Below, piece after piece: positions 44,353 to 52,026 of a stretch of DNA of 64,000 nucleotides. Numbering within the stretch: position 1 is the first letter of the stretch; every line of letters begins with the position of its first letter. Below the pieces are notes generated by a model. That model was not told the DNA's origin. It did no database searches and saw nothing but the letters and a program-made list of their open reading frames with translations. The stretch lies in NCBI GenBank assembly GCA_046538735.1, contig JBKHII010000001.1, positions 62,001 through 126,000 on the forward strand, given 5' to 3'. This DNA is from SLST01 sp046538735 (GTDB taxonomy: Bacteria > Spirochaetota > Spirochaetia > DSM-27196 > SLST01). Position numbers and translations under genes: made by a program.

Positions 44353-45156
44353 ATGAATCAGGATCAGGTCAAGGAGCGGCTCTTGGAGCTGCAGGACGAC
44401 GTTGAGGAGTTCTTCGTGATCTTCAGCGGCAAGAGCAGCAAGAAGGTAAACGGTCTCTATCACCCGGACACACGAGAGATTATCGTCCACAACCGCAATT
44501 TCAGCGACGACAATGCGCTCATGTACACCGCAGTGCACGAGTTCGCCCACCACGTCCACTTCACCACCTCGGCGGTACCGGTCGGCCCGCGAGCGCACAC
44601 GCGCGAGTTCAGAAGCATCCTCCACCGGCTTCTGCTCCGCGCGGAACAGGCGGGCGTATACCTGAACCCCTTCGAATCGGATCCGGAGTTCCAGGCGCTG
44701 ACGAGACGACTGAAGACCGAATTCCTGACTCAGAACGGCAGACTGATGAAGGATTTCGGCCGGGCGCTCATCGAGGCGGAGCAGCTGTGTCGAGAACGCG
44801 GCGCACGGTTCGAGGACTACGTGGAACGCGTCCTGAGCATGGATCGGACGACCGCAACGACGCTCATGAAGATGCACAGCTACGACATCGACCCGTCGCT
44901 CGGCTATCACAACATGGCCACGGTCGCGGGATTGCCGAGCGACGAGCGCCGCGCCAAGGCGCTCCAGGCGTTTCAGGGAGGTGAGAGTCCGGACATGGTC
45001 AAGATCGCGGCTCGTGTGGGACCGGAGGCTCCCTCGGAGGACCCGGTCGCAAGACTCGAGAAGGAGCGGAGGCGAATCCAGCGAACGATCAAAAGCCTGG
45101 AGGACAGACTGGCCGAGATCGACGACAGGCTCGGAAGCTACGAACGTACGCCTTGA
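44353..45156 (+). CDS. putative zinc metallopeptidase (HExxH) with coiled-coil tail
   Basis: 267 aa, family not recognised. YTAVHEFAHHVHF holds HEFAH (62-66), the zincin metal site and catalytic Glu, and is preceded by a small N-terminal region (about 20-60) typical of gluzincin/anti-toxin-like peptidases. The middle is helical (RLKTEFLTQNGRLMKD). A C-terminal coiled coil at about 230-265 (LEKERRRIQRTIKSLEDRL) ends it. No signal peptide, so cytoplasmic. ATG 44341 is an alternative start. It is followed 33 bp later by glutaredoxin and then the reductase subunit. Confidence 0.72.
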   Translation: MNQDQVKERLLELQDDVEEFFVIFSGKSSKKVNGLYHPDTREIIVHNRNFSDDNALMYTAVHEFAHHVHFTTSAVPVGPRAHTREFRSILHRLLLRAEQAGVYLNPFESDPEFQALTRRLKTEFLTQNGRLMKDFGRALIEAEQLCRERGARFEDYVERVLSMDRTTATTLMKMHSYDIDPSLGYHNMATVAGLPSDERRAKALQAFQGGESPDMVKIAARVGPEAPSEDPVARLEKERRRIQRTIKSLEDRLAEIDDRLGSYERTP

Positions 45157-45189
45157 ACCGGGGCATGAGAAACCGTATGCTGTGGTAAG

Positions 45190-45525
45190 ATGAGCGATAC
45201 GATCGACAAAGTTGACTTCACCGAGGTCCCGGGCTCCTCTGAGCGCTACGAGCTCACCGTCTACGCGCTCTCAACGTGCGCGTTCTGCAAGCGGGCGATG
45301 GAGTTCCTCACGGAGCACGGAGTGGGCTACCGCTACGTCTTCCTCGATCAGCTCGATTTCGACCTCAAGCGCGCGGTCAAGCAGGAGCTGAAGGAGCGGT
45401 ACGAGAACCTGCCGGTCTTCCCGGTCCTCACAATCGACGGGAAGGAGGCGATCAGCGGCTTCACCGAGGAGCGGTGGTCGGAGCGGCTCGGAATAGACGG
45501 GGAATCGAGCGGGGCGGACGGATGA
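45190..45525 (+). CDS. glutaredoxin-like thiol-disulfide protein
   Basis: 111 aa. Thioredoxin-fold with the redox motif CAFC (30-33) after LTVYALSTC, a basic helix (KRAMEFL) and the cis-Pro region (ENLPVFPVLTID), which binds the thiol substrate. Length is typical of glutaredoxin. The next gene overlaps by 4 bp and encodes a ferredoxin:thioredoxin reductase catalytic subunit, so its electron source may be the reductase rather than glutathione. Confidence 0.88.
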   Translation: MSDTIDKVDFTEVPGSSERYELTVYALSTCAFCKRAMEFLTEHGVGYRYVFLDQLDFDLKRAVKQELKERYENLPVFPVLTIDGKEAISGFTEERWSERLGIDGESSGADG

Positions 45526-45860
45526 GCTCCGCGCGAAAGACTCCGGACCAGGCTCGGCGTTTCATGAACGCGGTCGCCGACCACCAGGGGTGGGTTCTCA
45601 ACTCGGACGAGAGCTTCCTCGCTCACCTCGCTCAGGGCCTCGCGAGCAACTACAACACCTACGGCTACTTCCTCTGCCCGTGTCGGGACGGCGATGGCGA
45701 TCGCGACGAGGACAAGGACATCATCTGCCCCTGTGTCTACGCACGCCCCGACCAGGACGAGTACGGACACTGTTTCTGCGGCCTCTTCCTCACGAAGGAG
45801 TTCGCCGAAAGGGGCACCACGCCCCGACCTATTCCGGAGCGGCGGGCCAAGGGGTTCTAG
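45522..45860 (+). CDS. ferredoxin:thioredoxin reductase catalytic subunit-like protein
   Basis: 112 aa. The 4Fe-4S/disulfide protein that transfers electrons from ferredoxin to thioredoxin-type disulfides. Cysteines: CPC at 52-54, CPC at 69-71, and HCFC at 83-86, a set of six Cys as in FtrB. The first CPC pair is separated by 14 residues with many Asp/Glu (GDGDRDEDKD) rather than the plant X16, which fits the non-phototroph group. The ATG overlaps the glutaredoxin gene by 4 bp. Confidence 0.9.
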   Translation: MSSARKTPDQARRFMNAVADHQGWVLNSDESFLAHLAQGLASNYNTYGYFLCPCRDGDGDRDEDKDIICPCVYARPDQDEYGHCFCGLFLTKEFAERGTTPRPIPERRAKGF

Positions 45861-45870
45861 CGCCCGGTTC

Positions 45871-47013
45871 CTATCGCTCGAGCCCTCGCTCGGCCCAGGC
45901 CACGATCGCGTTGACGATCGGGGTGAGGCGATCGGTATGCTCGCGCGCGGCCGACATGTCGTGCTCACGTGCGGCCGCCTCGAGCGCGCGCGCCGCGCGT
46001 ACGGCCGGCTTCGACTGAAGCGTCCCGCTCGTGTTGGCGAGCGAATGCGCCGCCTTCGCCACGACCTCGGCATCCGAACGTGCCAATCCATCTTCGATCG
46101 CGGACAGCTTCCGCGGAGCCTCGTCGCAATACAGACGCAGGATCTCCCGCATCACCTCGGGACTATCACCGTAGGCTCGGCGGAAGTCCTCTACGCTGAG
46201 CGGATCGTCCGCCGAATCGCCGGTAGCTCCCAAACCGGAGCCGGCCGGAATCCGAATGCGGATGGCCACCCCGGCCCCGCCCCGTTCCACGTTCCAGCCT
46301 CCCCCTCGTGCATTCACGGCGGCTCGCAACTCCTCCGACCGATTCACAAGCTCGCGCAGCCGCGACGAGTCGTTCGTGCTCACCTCTTCCGAGCTCTCGG
46401 ATCGATGTGCGGTGACGCCGACCTCGACCATTCCCTCCGACACGTCCAGGCCGATTGCGGCCGGGCCTCCCCCGGTCCAGTAGAGCGCGAACTGAAGCAC
46501 CTCTCGCACGACGCGCTCGAGGAGCAGGACCGCTTCCCGGTCCAGCTCGAGCTCACCGCCGTGCGCGCCGAGGATCCGAACCGGGCGCCCGGAGGCGGTG
46601 CGAACCGCAGCGACGGCCTTACGAAGAAGCACCGGTGGTGAGGTGGACTCACCCCACTGCTCGTCGCCGATGAGCGCTCGAGCGGCGGCGATGAGCTCGT
46701 CGTACGGTATCCGGCCGGCGTCGGTTATCTCAACGTGGTCGGCGGCCTCCGGGTAGATCGTCTGCCCTGCCGCATCGACGACGAGAATCAGCGCATCAGG
46801 GCGTGCGATCGCGCTCGTGCGGCCGGAAACGCGGGAAGCGAGCGCGTCGGTTGCGACGACGAGATCGTACGAGCGCTCGGCGAGAGCGGACTCCAGCTCG
46901 TTGTCGGAGGTGGCGGTTGTTACCGTGAGAGACGGGAAGTCGCGACGGAATCGCTCTGCGATCCGGCTCGCGTCAGGATCTCCGAGGGCGAGGAGCAGCT
47001 CCATTATGCACAT
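45871..47013 (-). CDS. Hpt-domain signalling protein with degenerate receiver and kinase-like regions
   Basis: 380 aa. The N-terminal 110 residues resemble a receiver fold (LLLALGDPDASRIAERFR, YDLVVATDAL) but lack an obvious phospho-acceptor Asp/Lys set. The middle (about 130-260) looks like a decayed HATPase fold (LRELVNRSEELRAAVNARGG, GVAIRIRIPAG). The C-terminal Hpt domain carries AKAAHSLANTSGTLQS with the presumed phospho-His. It may relay phosphate between other partners. ATG 47013 has GGGAG 4-5 bp upstream. A second ATG lies three codons further in. Confidence 0.75.
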   Translation of the reverse strand: MCIMELLLALGDPDASRIAERFRRDFPSLTVTTATSDNELESALAERSYDLVVATDALASRVSGRTSAIARPDALILVVDAAGQTIYPEAADHVEITDAGRIPYDELIAAARALIGDEQWGESTSPPVLLRKAVAAVRTASGRPVRILGAHGGELELDREAVLLLERVVREVLQFALYWTGGGPAAIGLDVSEGMVEVGVTAHRSESSEEVSTNDSSRLRELVNRSEELRAAVNARGGGWNVERGGAGVAIRIRIPAGSGLGATGDSADDPLSVEDFRRAYGDSPEVMREILRLYCDEAPRKLSAIEDGLARSDAEVVAKAAHSLANTSGTLQSKPAVRAARALEAAAREHDMSAAREHTDRLTPIVNAIVAWAERGLER

Positions 47014-47034
47014 TCTACTCCCGCGAAAGGTCAG

Positions 47035-48063
47035 TCAGTCAAGCGAGTCGTTCACGGCTGCGACGAGTTTCTCAACGTCCGACTCGGTCGTGTCGTACGA
47101 GCACATGAATCGCACGATGCTCGCCTCCTCGTCCCAGACGTAGAAGTAGAGCTCGTCCTGCACGCGCTTGATGATGCGCCGCGGCACTCTGGCGAAGACG
47201 GCATTCGCTTCAACGGGATAGGCGATCTCGATCTCGGGGATCGGCGCGAGCTTGCGCGCAAGCATCGCGGCCATCGCGTTCGCGTGCGTCGCGAGCTCCC
47301 GCCAAAGATCGCCACCGTAGAGCGCCGCGAATTGTGCGGCGATGTAGCGCATCTTGCTCGCGAGTTGCATTCCCTGTTTCCGGATATACGGAAAGGCGTC
47401 CGAGAGCTCGGGGCGGAAGAAGACGACAGCCTCGCCGAACATCATCCCGTTCTTCGTTCCTCCGAGCGACAGAATGTCCACGCCGAGCTTCGCCGTGACA
47501 TCCGGCAGTTCTCCGTCCAGGAACGCCGCAGCGTTCGAGATGCGCGCGCCGTCCATGTGCACGAGCAACCCATGACGATGGCAGATTCGGGCGATCTCCT
47601 TCACCTCGTCCGGTCGGTAGACGGTGCCAAGCTCGGTCGACTGTGTGAGCGACACGACCTTCGGTTGCGAGTGATGCTCCACGCCGAGCGCGTGGAGATG
47701 CGACTCGATCTGATCCGGTCGCATGCGGCCGTTCGTGGAGGTCACGGGCAGGAGTTTCGCGCCCGTATTCCGTTCGGGAGCGCCGCACTCGTCCGTGTTG
47801 ATGTGCGAAACGTCGGTACAGACGATGGCGTGGTATCCCGAAAGCGCCGCCTGCATGCCGAGCACATTGGAGCCGGTTCCGTTGTAGACGAAGTGTACCG
47901 ACGCCTTCCTCCCGAGTACCCGCCTGAGCGCGGCGACCGCTTCTCTCGTCCATGGATCGTCGCCGTACGAGATCGCGTGACCGTCGTTCGCGGCCTGCAG
48001 CGCCGACATGATCTGCGGGTGAACGGGAGCGCTGTTGTCGCTCGCAAAGAACCTCTCACTCAT
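47035..48063 (-). CDS. low-specificity threonine aldolase-like PLP enzyme
   Basis: 342 aa fold-type I PLP enzyme of the beta-eliminating lyase / threonine aldolase family. It splits beta-hydroxy amino acids to glycine and an aldehyde. The opening FFASDNSAPVHPQIM, HMDGARISNAA (169-179, Asp171 and Arg174) and SLGGTKNGMM (199-208) with PLP lysine Lys204 are conserved. I chose ATG 48063. It overlaps the upstream alarmone synthetase gene by 8 bp, so the two genes are co-transcribed. Confidence 0.87.
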   Translation of the reverse strand: MSERFFASDNSAPVHPQIMSALQAANDGHAISYGDDPWTREAVAALRRVLGRKASVHFVYNGTGSNVLGMQAALSGYHAIVCTDVSHINTDECGAPERNTGAKLLPVTSTNGRMRPDQIESHLHALGVEHHSQPKVVSLTQSTELGTVYRPDEVKEIARICHRHGLLVHMDGARISNAAAFLDGELPDVTAKLGVDILSLGGTKNGMMFGEAVVFFRPELSDAFPYIRKQGMQLASKMRYIAAQFAALYGGDLWRELATHANAMAAMLARKLAPIPEIEIAYPVEANAVFARVPRRIIKRVQDELYFYVWDEEASIVRFMCSYDTTESDVEKLVAAVNDSLD

Positions 48064-49384
48064 GAGAACCCTCGCCTCCGTATCCGTATGCTTTTCGTTC
48101 CAGGATGGACGCCCGGAGTTGTTCGACCGCGCGAAGCGACGGATCGATCGCGAGCGCCCGGTCACAATCGTTGAGCGCCTCGTCCAGGCGATCGCGCTGC
48201 ACGGAGAGCGCGGCTCGCTGGAAAAGGCACTCCACGCGATAGGGATCGCGATCGAGACAGGCGGTGAAATCGTGATCGGCGCGCTCGATGTCGCCGAGCA
48301 CGCGGTAGACGGTGCCGCGGTAGAAGAGCGCGCGCAGGTTCGCCTCGTCCAGATCGAGCGCGGCGGAGAAGTCGGTGAGCGCGTCGCGATACCGCGCGGA
48401 GGCGAAGCGAGCCATCCCGCGGTGAATATGGACGATCGCCCGCACGTACGCGCGCGGTCGAGAGGCGAGGATCTGCGTGTATACCGCGTCGGCCTTCTCG
48501 AAGTCTCCCTCGTTGTGCGCCTGCAGCGCCTCGAGCAGCTGCGCGTCCAGACCGGAGGCGCTTTCGGTCCACGCCGACCTCGGCCCCACGTGCTCCTCAC
48601 CGGATCCGCTCTTCGGCGAGAGCCCCGGGGAAACGCCGAACGTGGCGCCGTCCGCATCCATGAAGGTGCCGTTCGACTCGCCCGGATGCGGCTCGCCCAT
48701 CGACTCGCTGATGAGCTCCCAGAAGCTCGCGCGCCGCTTCTTCAGCTCGCCGTGCAACCGGCGCTGATAGTCGCGTATCTCCTGGAAGGTGATATCCGAG
48801 AGGCTGAGGTTCGCGTTGAGGGCGGCGAGCTTACGTTGGACCGACTCGTCGAAAGGCGTGAAGTCCGCCTTGTAGACAAGCTCGTGCTCGACCTCTGCCC
48901 ACGCGTCCTGGAGGATGGTCCGGATCTGGACTTCGCAATCGAACGGACCGGGTAGATGGAAGCTCTCGAGCAGGTCGTCCGGCACGCGGATGAGGCAGTG
49001 GATCGACTCGTATCCGAACTCGCGGACCGAGAACTCCGCGCCCTTGCGATCCACCTCGCTCACCTGGAACTGAGACCGCATGCACCGTTCGGCCAACGCG
49101 ACGTCTTCCAGGAAGGGACACACAACGCGCATCGCCACGATGTCGGTGACCGACACCGTCTCGGGGGGGGTCGGCGACGCTCTGAGGATCCTGAGCAGTT
49201 TGCCGTAGTAGCTCTCGAAGCTCTTGACTCGGTACTTTATGGTGGAGCGGAGCCCACAGTTCTTCAGGGCGGAACGGAGCCGACGATGGAGCTCGTAGAG
49301 CAGTTTGTCGTAGGTGTCCACGTGCTCGCGATAGCGCTGTTCAAGCTCATCTCGCGGGGGCAACGGAAGCGCAACGGTGATCAC
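48056..49384 (-). CDS. RelA/SpoT-type (p)ppGpp synthetase domain with TPR tail
   Basis: 442 aa. The N-terminal synthetase domain (about 20-215) has the family elements YRVKSFESYYGK, VTDIVAMRVVCPF (79-91) with Asp81, and EVQIRTILQDAWAEVEHEL (151-169) with Glu164. No HD hydrolase, TGS or ACT domain is present, so it is a small alarmone synthetase rather than a long Rel. A charged Gly/Ser linker (about 235-290) leads to three or four tetratricopeptide repeats (about 295-425). The start is GTG at 49384, which lies about 8 bp from the -10 box with no Shine-Dalgarno, consistent with a leaderless message. Confidence 0.88.
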   Translation of the reverse strand: MITVALPLPPRDELEQRYREHVDTYDKLLYELHRRLRSALKNCGLRSTIKYRVKSFESYYGKLLRILRASPTPPETVSVTDIVAMRVVCPFLEDVALAERCMRSQFQVSEVDRKGAEFSVREFGYESIHCLIRVPDDLLESFHLPGPFDCEVQIRTILQDAWAEVEHELVYKADFTPFDESVQRKLAALNANLSLSDITFQEIRDYQRRLHGELKKRRASFWELISESMGEPHPGESNGTFMDADGATFGVSPGLSPKSGSGEEHVGPRSAWTESASGLDAQLLEALQAHNEGDFEKADAVYTQILASRPRAYVRAIVHIHRGMARFASARYRDALTDFSAALDLDEANLRALFYRGTVYRVLGDIERADHDFTACLDRDPYRVECLFQRAALSVQRDRLDEALNDCDRALAIDPSLRAVEQLRASILERKAYGYGGEGSHE

Positions 49385-49392
49385 GGCGCCCT

Positions 49393-49420
49393 ATGATACC
49401 ATAGCGGCGAAGCAGGTCAA
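49393..49420 (-). promoter_or_regulatory. promoter of the alarmone synthetase gene, close to the start codon
   Basis: On the minus strand: TTGACC (49420-49415), 16-bp spacer, TATCAT (49398-49393). The GTG at 49384 begins only 8 bp after the -10 box, so the transcript should be leaderless or nearly so. Confidence 0.5.
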
Positions 49421-49431
49421 ACGGAGGACGA

Positions 49432-50574
49432 ATGCACCAACCGCGAATCAGAATCATCGAGATCTTCTTCTTGCTGATCCTCGTTGGGCTCACCTACGGC
49501 TTCTTCCAGGTCATGCGGCCCTTCATCCTGAACATCTTCCTCGCCGCGGTGTTCACTTCGCTCCTCTACCCTCTGTACGACCGGCTGCGATCGGCGTTCG
49601 GCGATCGCGGCGCGCCCGCGGGCCTGCTCGTGGTAGTGATGGTCTTCGTGGTTGTCGCGGTTCCGGTGAGCTTCATCGGGGTCCTCGTCTACTCCGAGGC
49701 GATTGCCGGATACGGCGCAGTCGTGGCGCAGGTTCCGGAGTTGGCCGACCGTCTCTCGTCCGTGACCCTGCTCGAATGGGCGCGCGAGATCCCCTTCGTT
49801 GGCGACTACGTAGACGAGATCGAGCCGGTCCAGCTCTCCGAGATGCTGCGGAACGGGGTTCGCACGGTGTCCAACCTCGTACTGAGTGCAACGCAGCGCA
49901 GCTTCGTCAGCGTCTCCACCGCGCTCGCGAACTTCGTGGTGATCCTGCTCCTGATGTTCTTCTTCTTCCAGAGCGGGAAACGTCTGATTATGAGCGTCTA
50001 TGACGTGATCCCTATGCCGAATCGCGAACTGCGCGAGATTGCCGAGGAGACGCGCAAGACGACCGCCGCGACGCTCATCTCCACGCTGCTCATCGGGCTG
50101 ATCGAGGGGACGTACGGGGCGGTGCTCTTTCTCGTGTTCGGGCTCCCGTCCGCCTTCCTGTGGGGATTGATCATCGTGGTGCTCTCGATGATTCCGCTCA
50201 TCGGGACGAACCTGGTGCTCGTCCCGGCCGGGGTGATGCTGATCGTCTCGGGTCGCGTCTTCGCGGGCGTGGCGATGATCGCGCTCGGCCTCGGCGGGGT
50301 CGCGGTGACTCAGAACGTGATCAAGCCCAAGCTGCTCGGCGACCGCTCGGGGCTGCACCCGGCGCTCGCGCTTCTGTCAACGATCGGCGGAATCGCGTGG
50401 CTCGGGCTCGTGGGCTTCCTTGTGGGACCGCTCATCGCCACGCTCTTCATCGTCGTCTGGCAGCAGTTCGCGATCCGGTACCGGCACGAGCTCGACGAGC
50501 GCGATCGCGTCCGGTCGTCACCCGACGCGCATAGGACCCCGGACCCCGGTGCTACGGAATCGGCGTCAGAATGA
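49432..50574 (+). CDS. AI-2E family transporter (PerM/YhhT)
   Basis: 380 aa with seven or eight membrane helices. It opens with RIIEIFFLLILVGLTYGFF and has the family motif FLAAVFTSLLYPLYDRL (36-52). A soluble extracytoplasmic region at about 90-150 is followed by LILLLMFFFFQSGKR-like helices, and FGLPSAFLWGLIIVVLSMIPLIG and a GPLIATLFIVVWQ end are typical. Members are permeases or Na+(Li+)/H+-type antiporters; substrate uncertain. ATG with GGAGGA 4 bp upstream. Its 3' end overlaps the convergent REC-PAS gene by 23 bp. Confidence 0.9.
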   Translation: MHQPRIRIIEIFFLLILVGLTYGFFQVMRPFILNIFLAAVFTSLLYPLYDRLRSAFGDRGAPAGLLVVVMVFVVVAVPVSFIGVLVYSEAIAGYGAVVAQVPELADRLSSVTLLEWAREIPFVGDYVDEIEPVQLSEMLRNGVRTVSNLVLSATQRSFVSVSTALANFVVILLLMFFFFQSGKRLIMSVYDVIPMPNRELREIAEETRKTTAATLISTLLIGLIEGTYGAVLFLVFGLPSAFLWGLIIVVLSMIPLIGTNLVLVPAGVMLIVSGRVFAGVAMIALGLGGVAVTQNVIKPKLLGDRSGLHPALALLSTIGGIAWLGLVGFLVGPLIATLFIVVWQQFAIRYRHELDERDRVRSSPDAHRTPDPGATESASE

Positions 50575-52024
50575 GGAGCAGGATCTCTTCGTCCTCAACG
50601 ACGATATCGCGAACTTCCACGTTGAAGAGCCTCGGCTCTTCGTCCTTCGTGCGCAGCCGCACCTGTGAGGTCTGTTCGGTCCGTTCCTTGAGGAGCGCGA
50701 CCATCCGGTTGAGATCTTCCAGCTTCTGATACTCGGCGAGACCGAATCCGCCGGTCCCCACGATCTCTTCCGCCGAGAATCCGGTCGTTCGGGTAAAGGC
50801 GTCGTTCACGTCCAACACCGCATTGGTCGCCGAATCGATGAGCAGACTCGGTGCCGGGCTCGCGTGGAAGACCTCCTGCAGCTTTCTCCTGCCACGCTCG
50901 AGCGCGTCCACGGCGCGACGCTGGCTCGAGATATCTACGAACAGGTAGAAGCTGCCGAGGAGCTCGTTGGCGTCTCCGCGGATGGTGCGGTGCGTTACGA
51001 GCACCGGAACCGTGTTGCCGCGGCGGGTGATGAGCTCGGCCTCGAACGACTCGCCTTCGGGCGCTTGCATCCCGGCGCCGCTCAGAATCGTGGGCAGGCT
51101 CTGTCGTCCCACGAGATGATCCCGCGTATGCCCCGTCAGGTCGCAGAGTGCTTGATTGACGTAAATCGATGCCCCTTCGCTGTCCCCGACCCAGATGCCC
51201 TGCTTGACGGTCTGAACGATCCGGCTGAACTCGAACTCCCGCTCTGCCAGGCGCTCTCGCGTCTGACGAAGCTCGGTGATGTTCTGATACGCGCCGTACA
51301 CCTGGCGAACCGATCCGTCTCGCGACATGACAACCTTTCCGTCCATCTTGACCCATCGCAACGACCCGTCGCCCGGCATGATCCGAAACTCGATCTTGCC
51401 GTCCTTTCCGGTTCGCAGACTCTGCCAGAACGATTGGACCAGCGGCGCATCGTCCGGATGCACGAGGTAGAGCGCGTCTTCGATCGTGCGGAGGTTCTCG
51501 AGCGGTACACCGAAGACCGCTTCGACCGAGCCCACGCTCCACTCGAGCTCGTCGTTCTCCGGGTCCGGTGCGATGCTGATGCAGAACGCGTAGTCGGAGA
51601 GCACCTCGGAGAGCATCCGATAGCGCTGCTCGCGAGCACGCATCGCCTTGTCCAGGGCGTGCCGGTGTAGGGCGACCTCGATTGCGCCCGTGAGCTCCCG
51701 GTCGGTGAACGGTTTCACGATATATCCGAACGGCTCCTGCTTGGTTGCTCGCTGGAGCGTTGCCTCGTCCGCGTATGCAGTGAGAAACACGATCGGGATG
51801 TCGTGCCGCTTGCGAATCTCGCCGGCGGCCTCGATGCCATCCATACGACCTTCGAGCTTGATGTCCATGAGTACGAGGTCTGGAAGAACGCTGTCCACGA
51901 GACGTATCGCGGACTCGCCGGTGCTCGTCCGACCGGCGACCTCGTATCCGAGTTGCTCGAGCTTCCGTTCGATCCCGGACGCGATGATGGGCTCATCTTC
52001 GACTAGAAAAACGCGATGCGGCAT
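50552..52024 (-). CDS. receiver domain with three PAS domains and no output domain
   Basis: 490 aa. An N-terminal receiver (VFLVEDEPIIASG, LVLMDIKLEGRMDGIEAA, IVFLTAY, IVKPFTDREL) has all phosphorylation residues. A linker coiled coil then leads to PAS1 (about 135-255, YGAYQNITELRQTRERLAER), PAS2 (about 265-385, GSFYLFVDISSQRRAVDAL) and PAS3 (about 395-490). The protein ends inside or just after PAS3 with no kinase, cyclase or DNA-binding domain. I chose ATG 52024 because GGAG lies 5 bp upstream; a GTG at 52030 would overlap the regulator stop by 4 bp. Likely an input partner for the adjacent LuxR-type protein. Confidence 0.82.
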   Translation of the reverse strand: MPHRVFLVEDEPIIASGIERKLEQLGYEVAGRTSTGESAIRLVDSVLPDLVLMDIKLEGRMDGIEAAGEIRKRHDIPIVFLTAYADEATLQRATKQEPFGYIVKPFTDRELTGAIEVALHRHALDKAMRAREQRYRMLSEVLSDYAFCISIAPDPENDELEWSVGSVEAVFGVPLENLRTIEDALYLVHPDDAPLVQSFWQSLRTGKDGKIEFRIMPGDGSLRWVKMDGKVVMSRDGSVRQVYGAYQNITELRQTRERLAEREFEFSRIVQTVKQGIWVGDSEGASIYVNQALCDLTGHTRDHLVGRQSLPTILSGAGMQAPEGESFEAELITRRGNTVPVLVTHRTIRGDANELLGSFYLFVDISSQRRAVDALERGRRKLQEVFHASPAPSLLIDSATNAVLDVNDAFTRTTGFSAEEIVGTGGFGLAEYQKLEDLNRMVALLKERTEQTSQVRLRTKDEEPRLFNVEVRDIVVEDEEILLLILTPIP

Positions 52025-52026
52025 AG

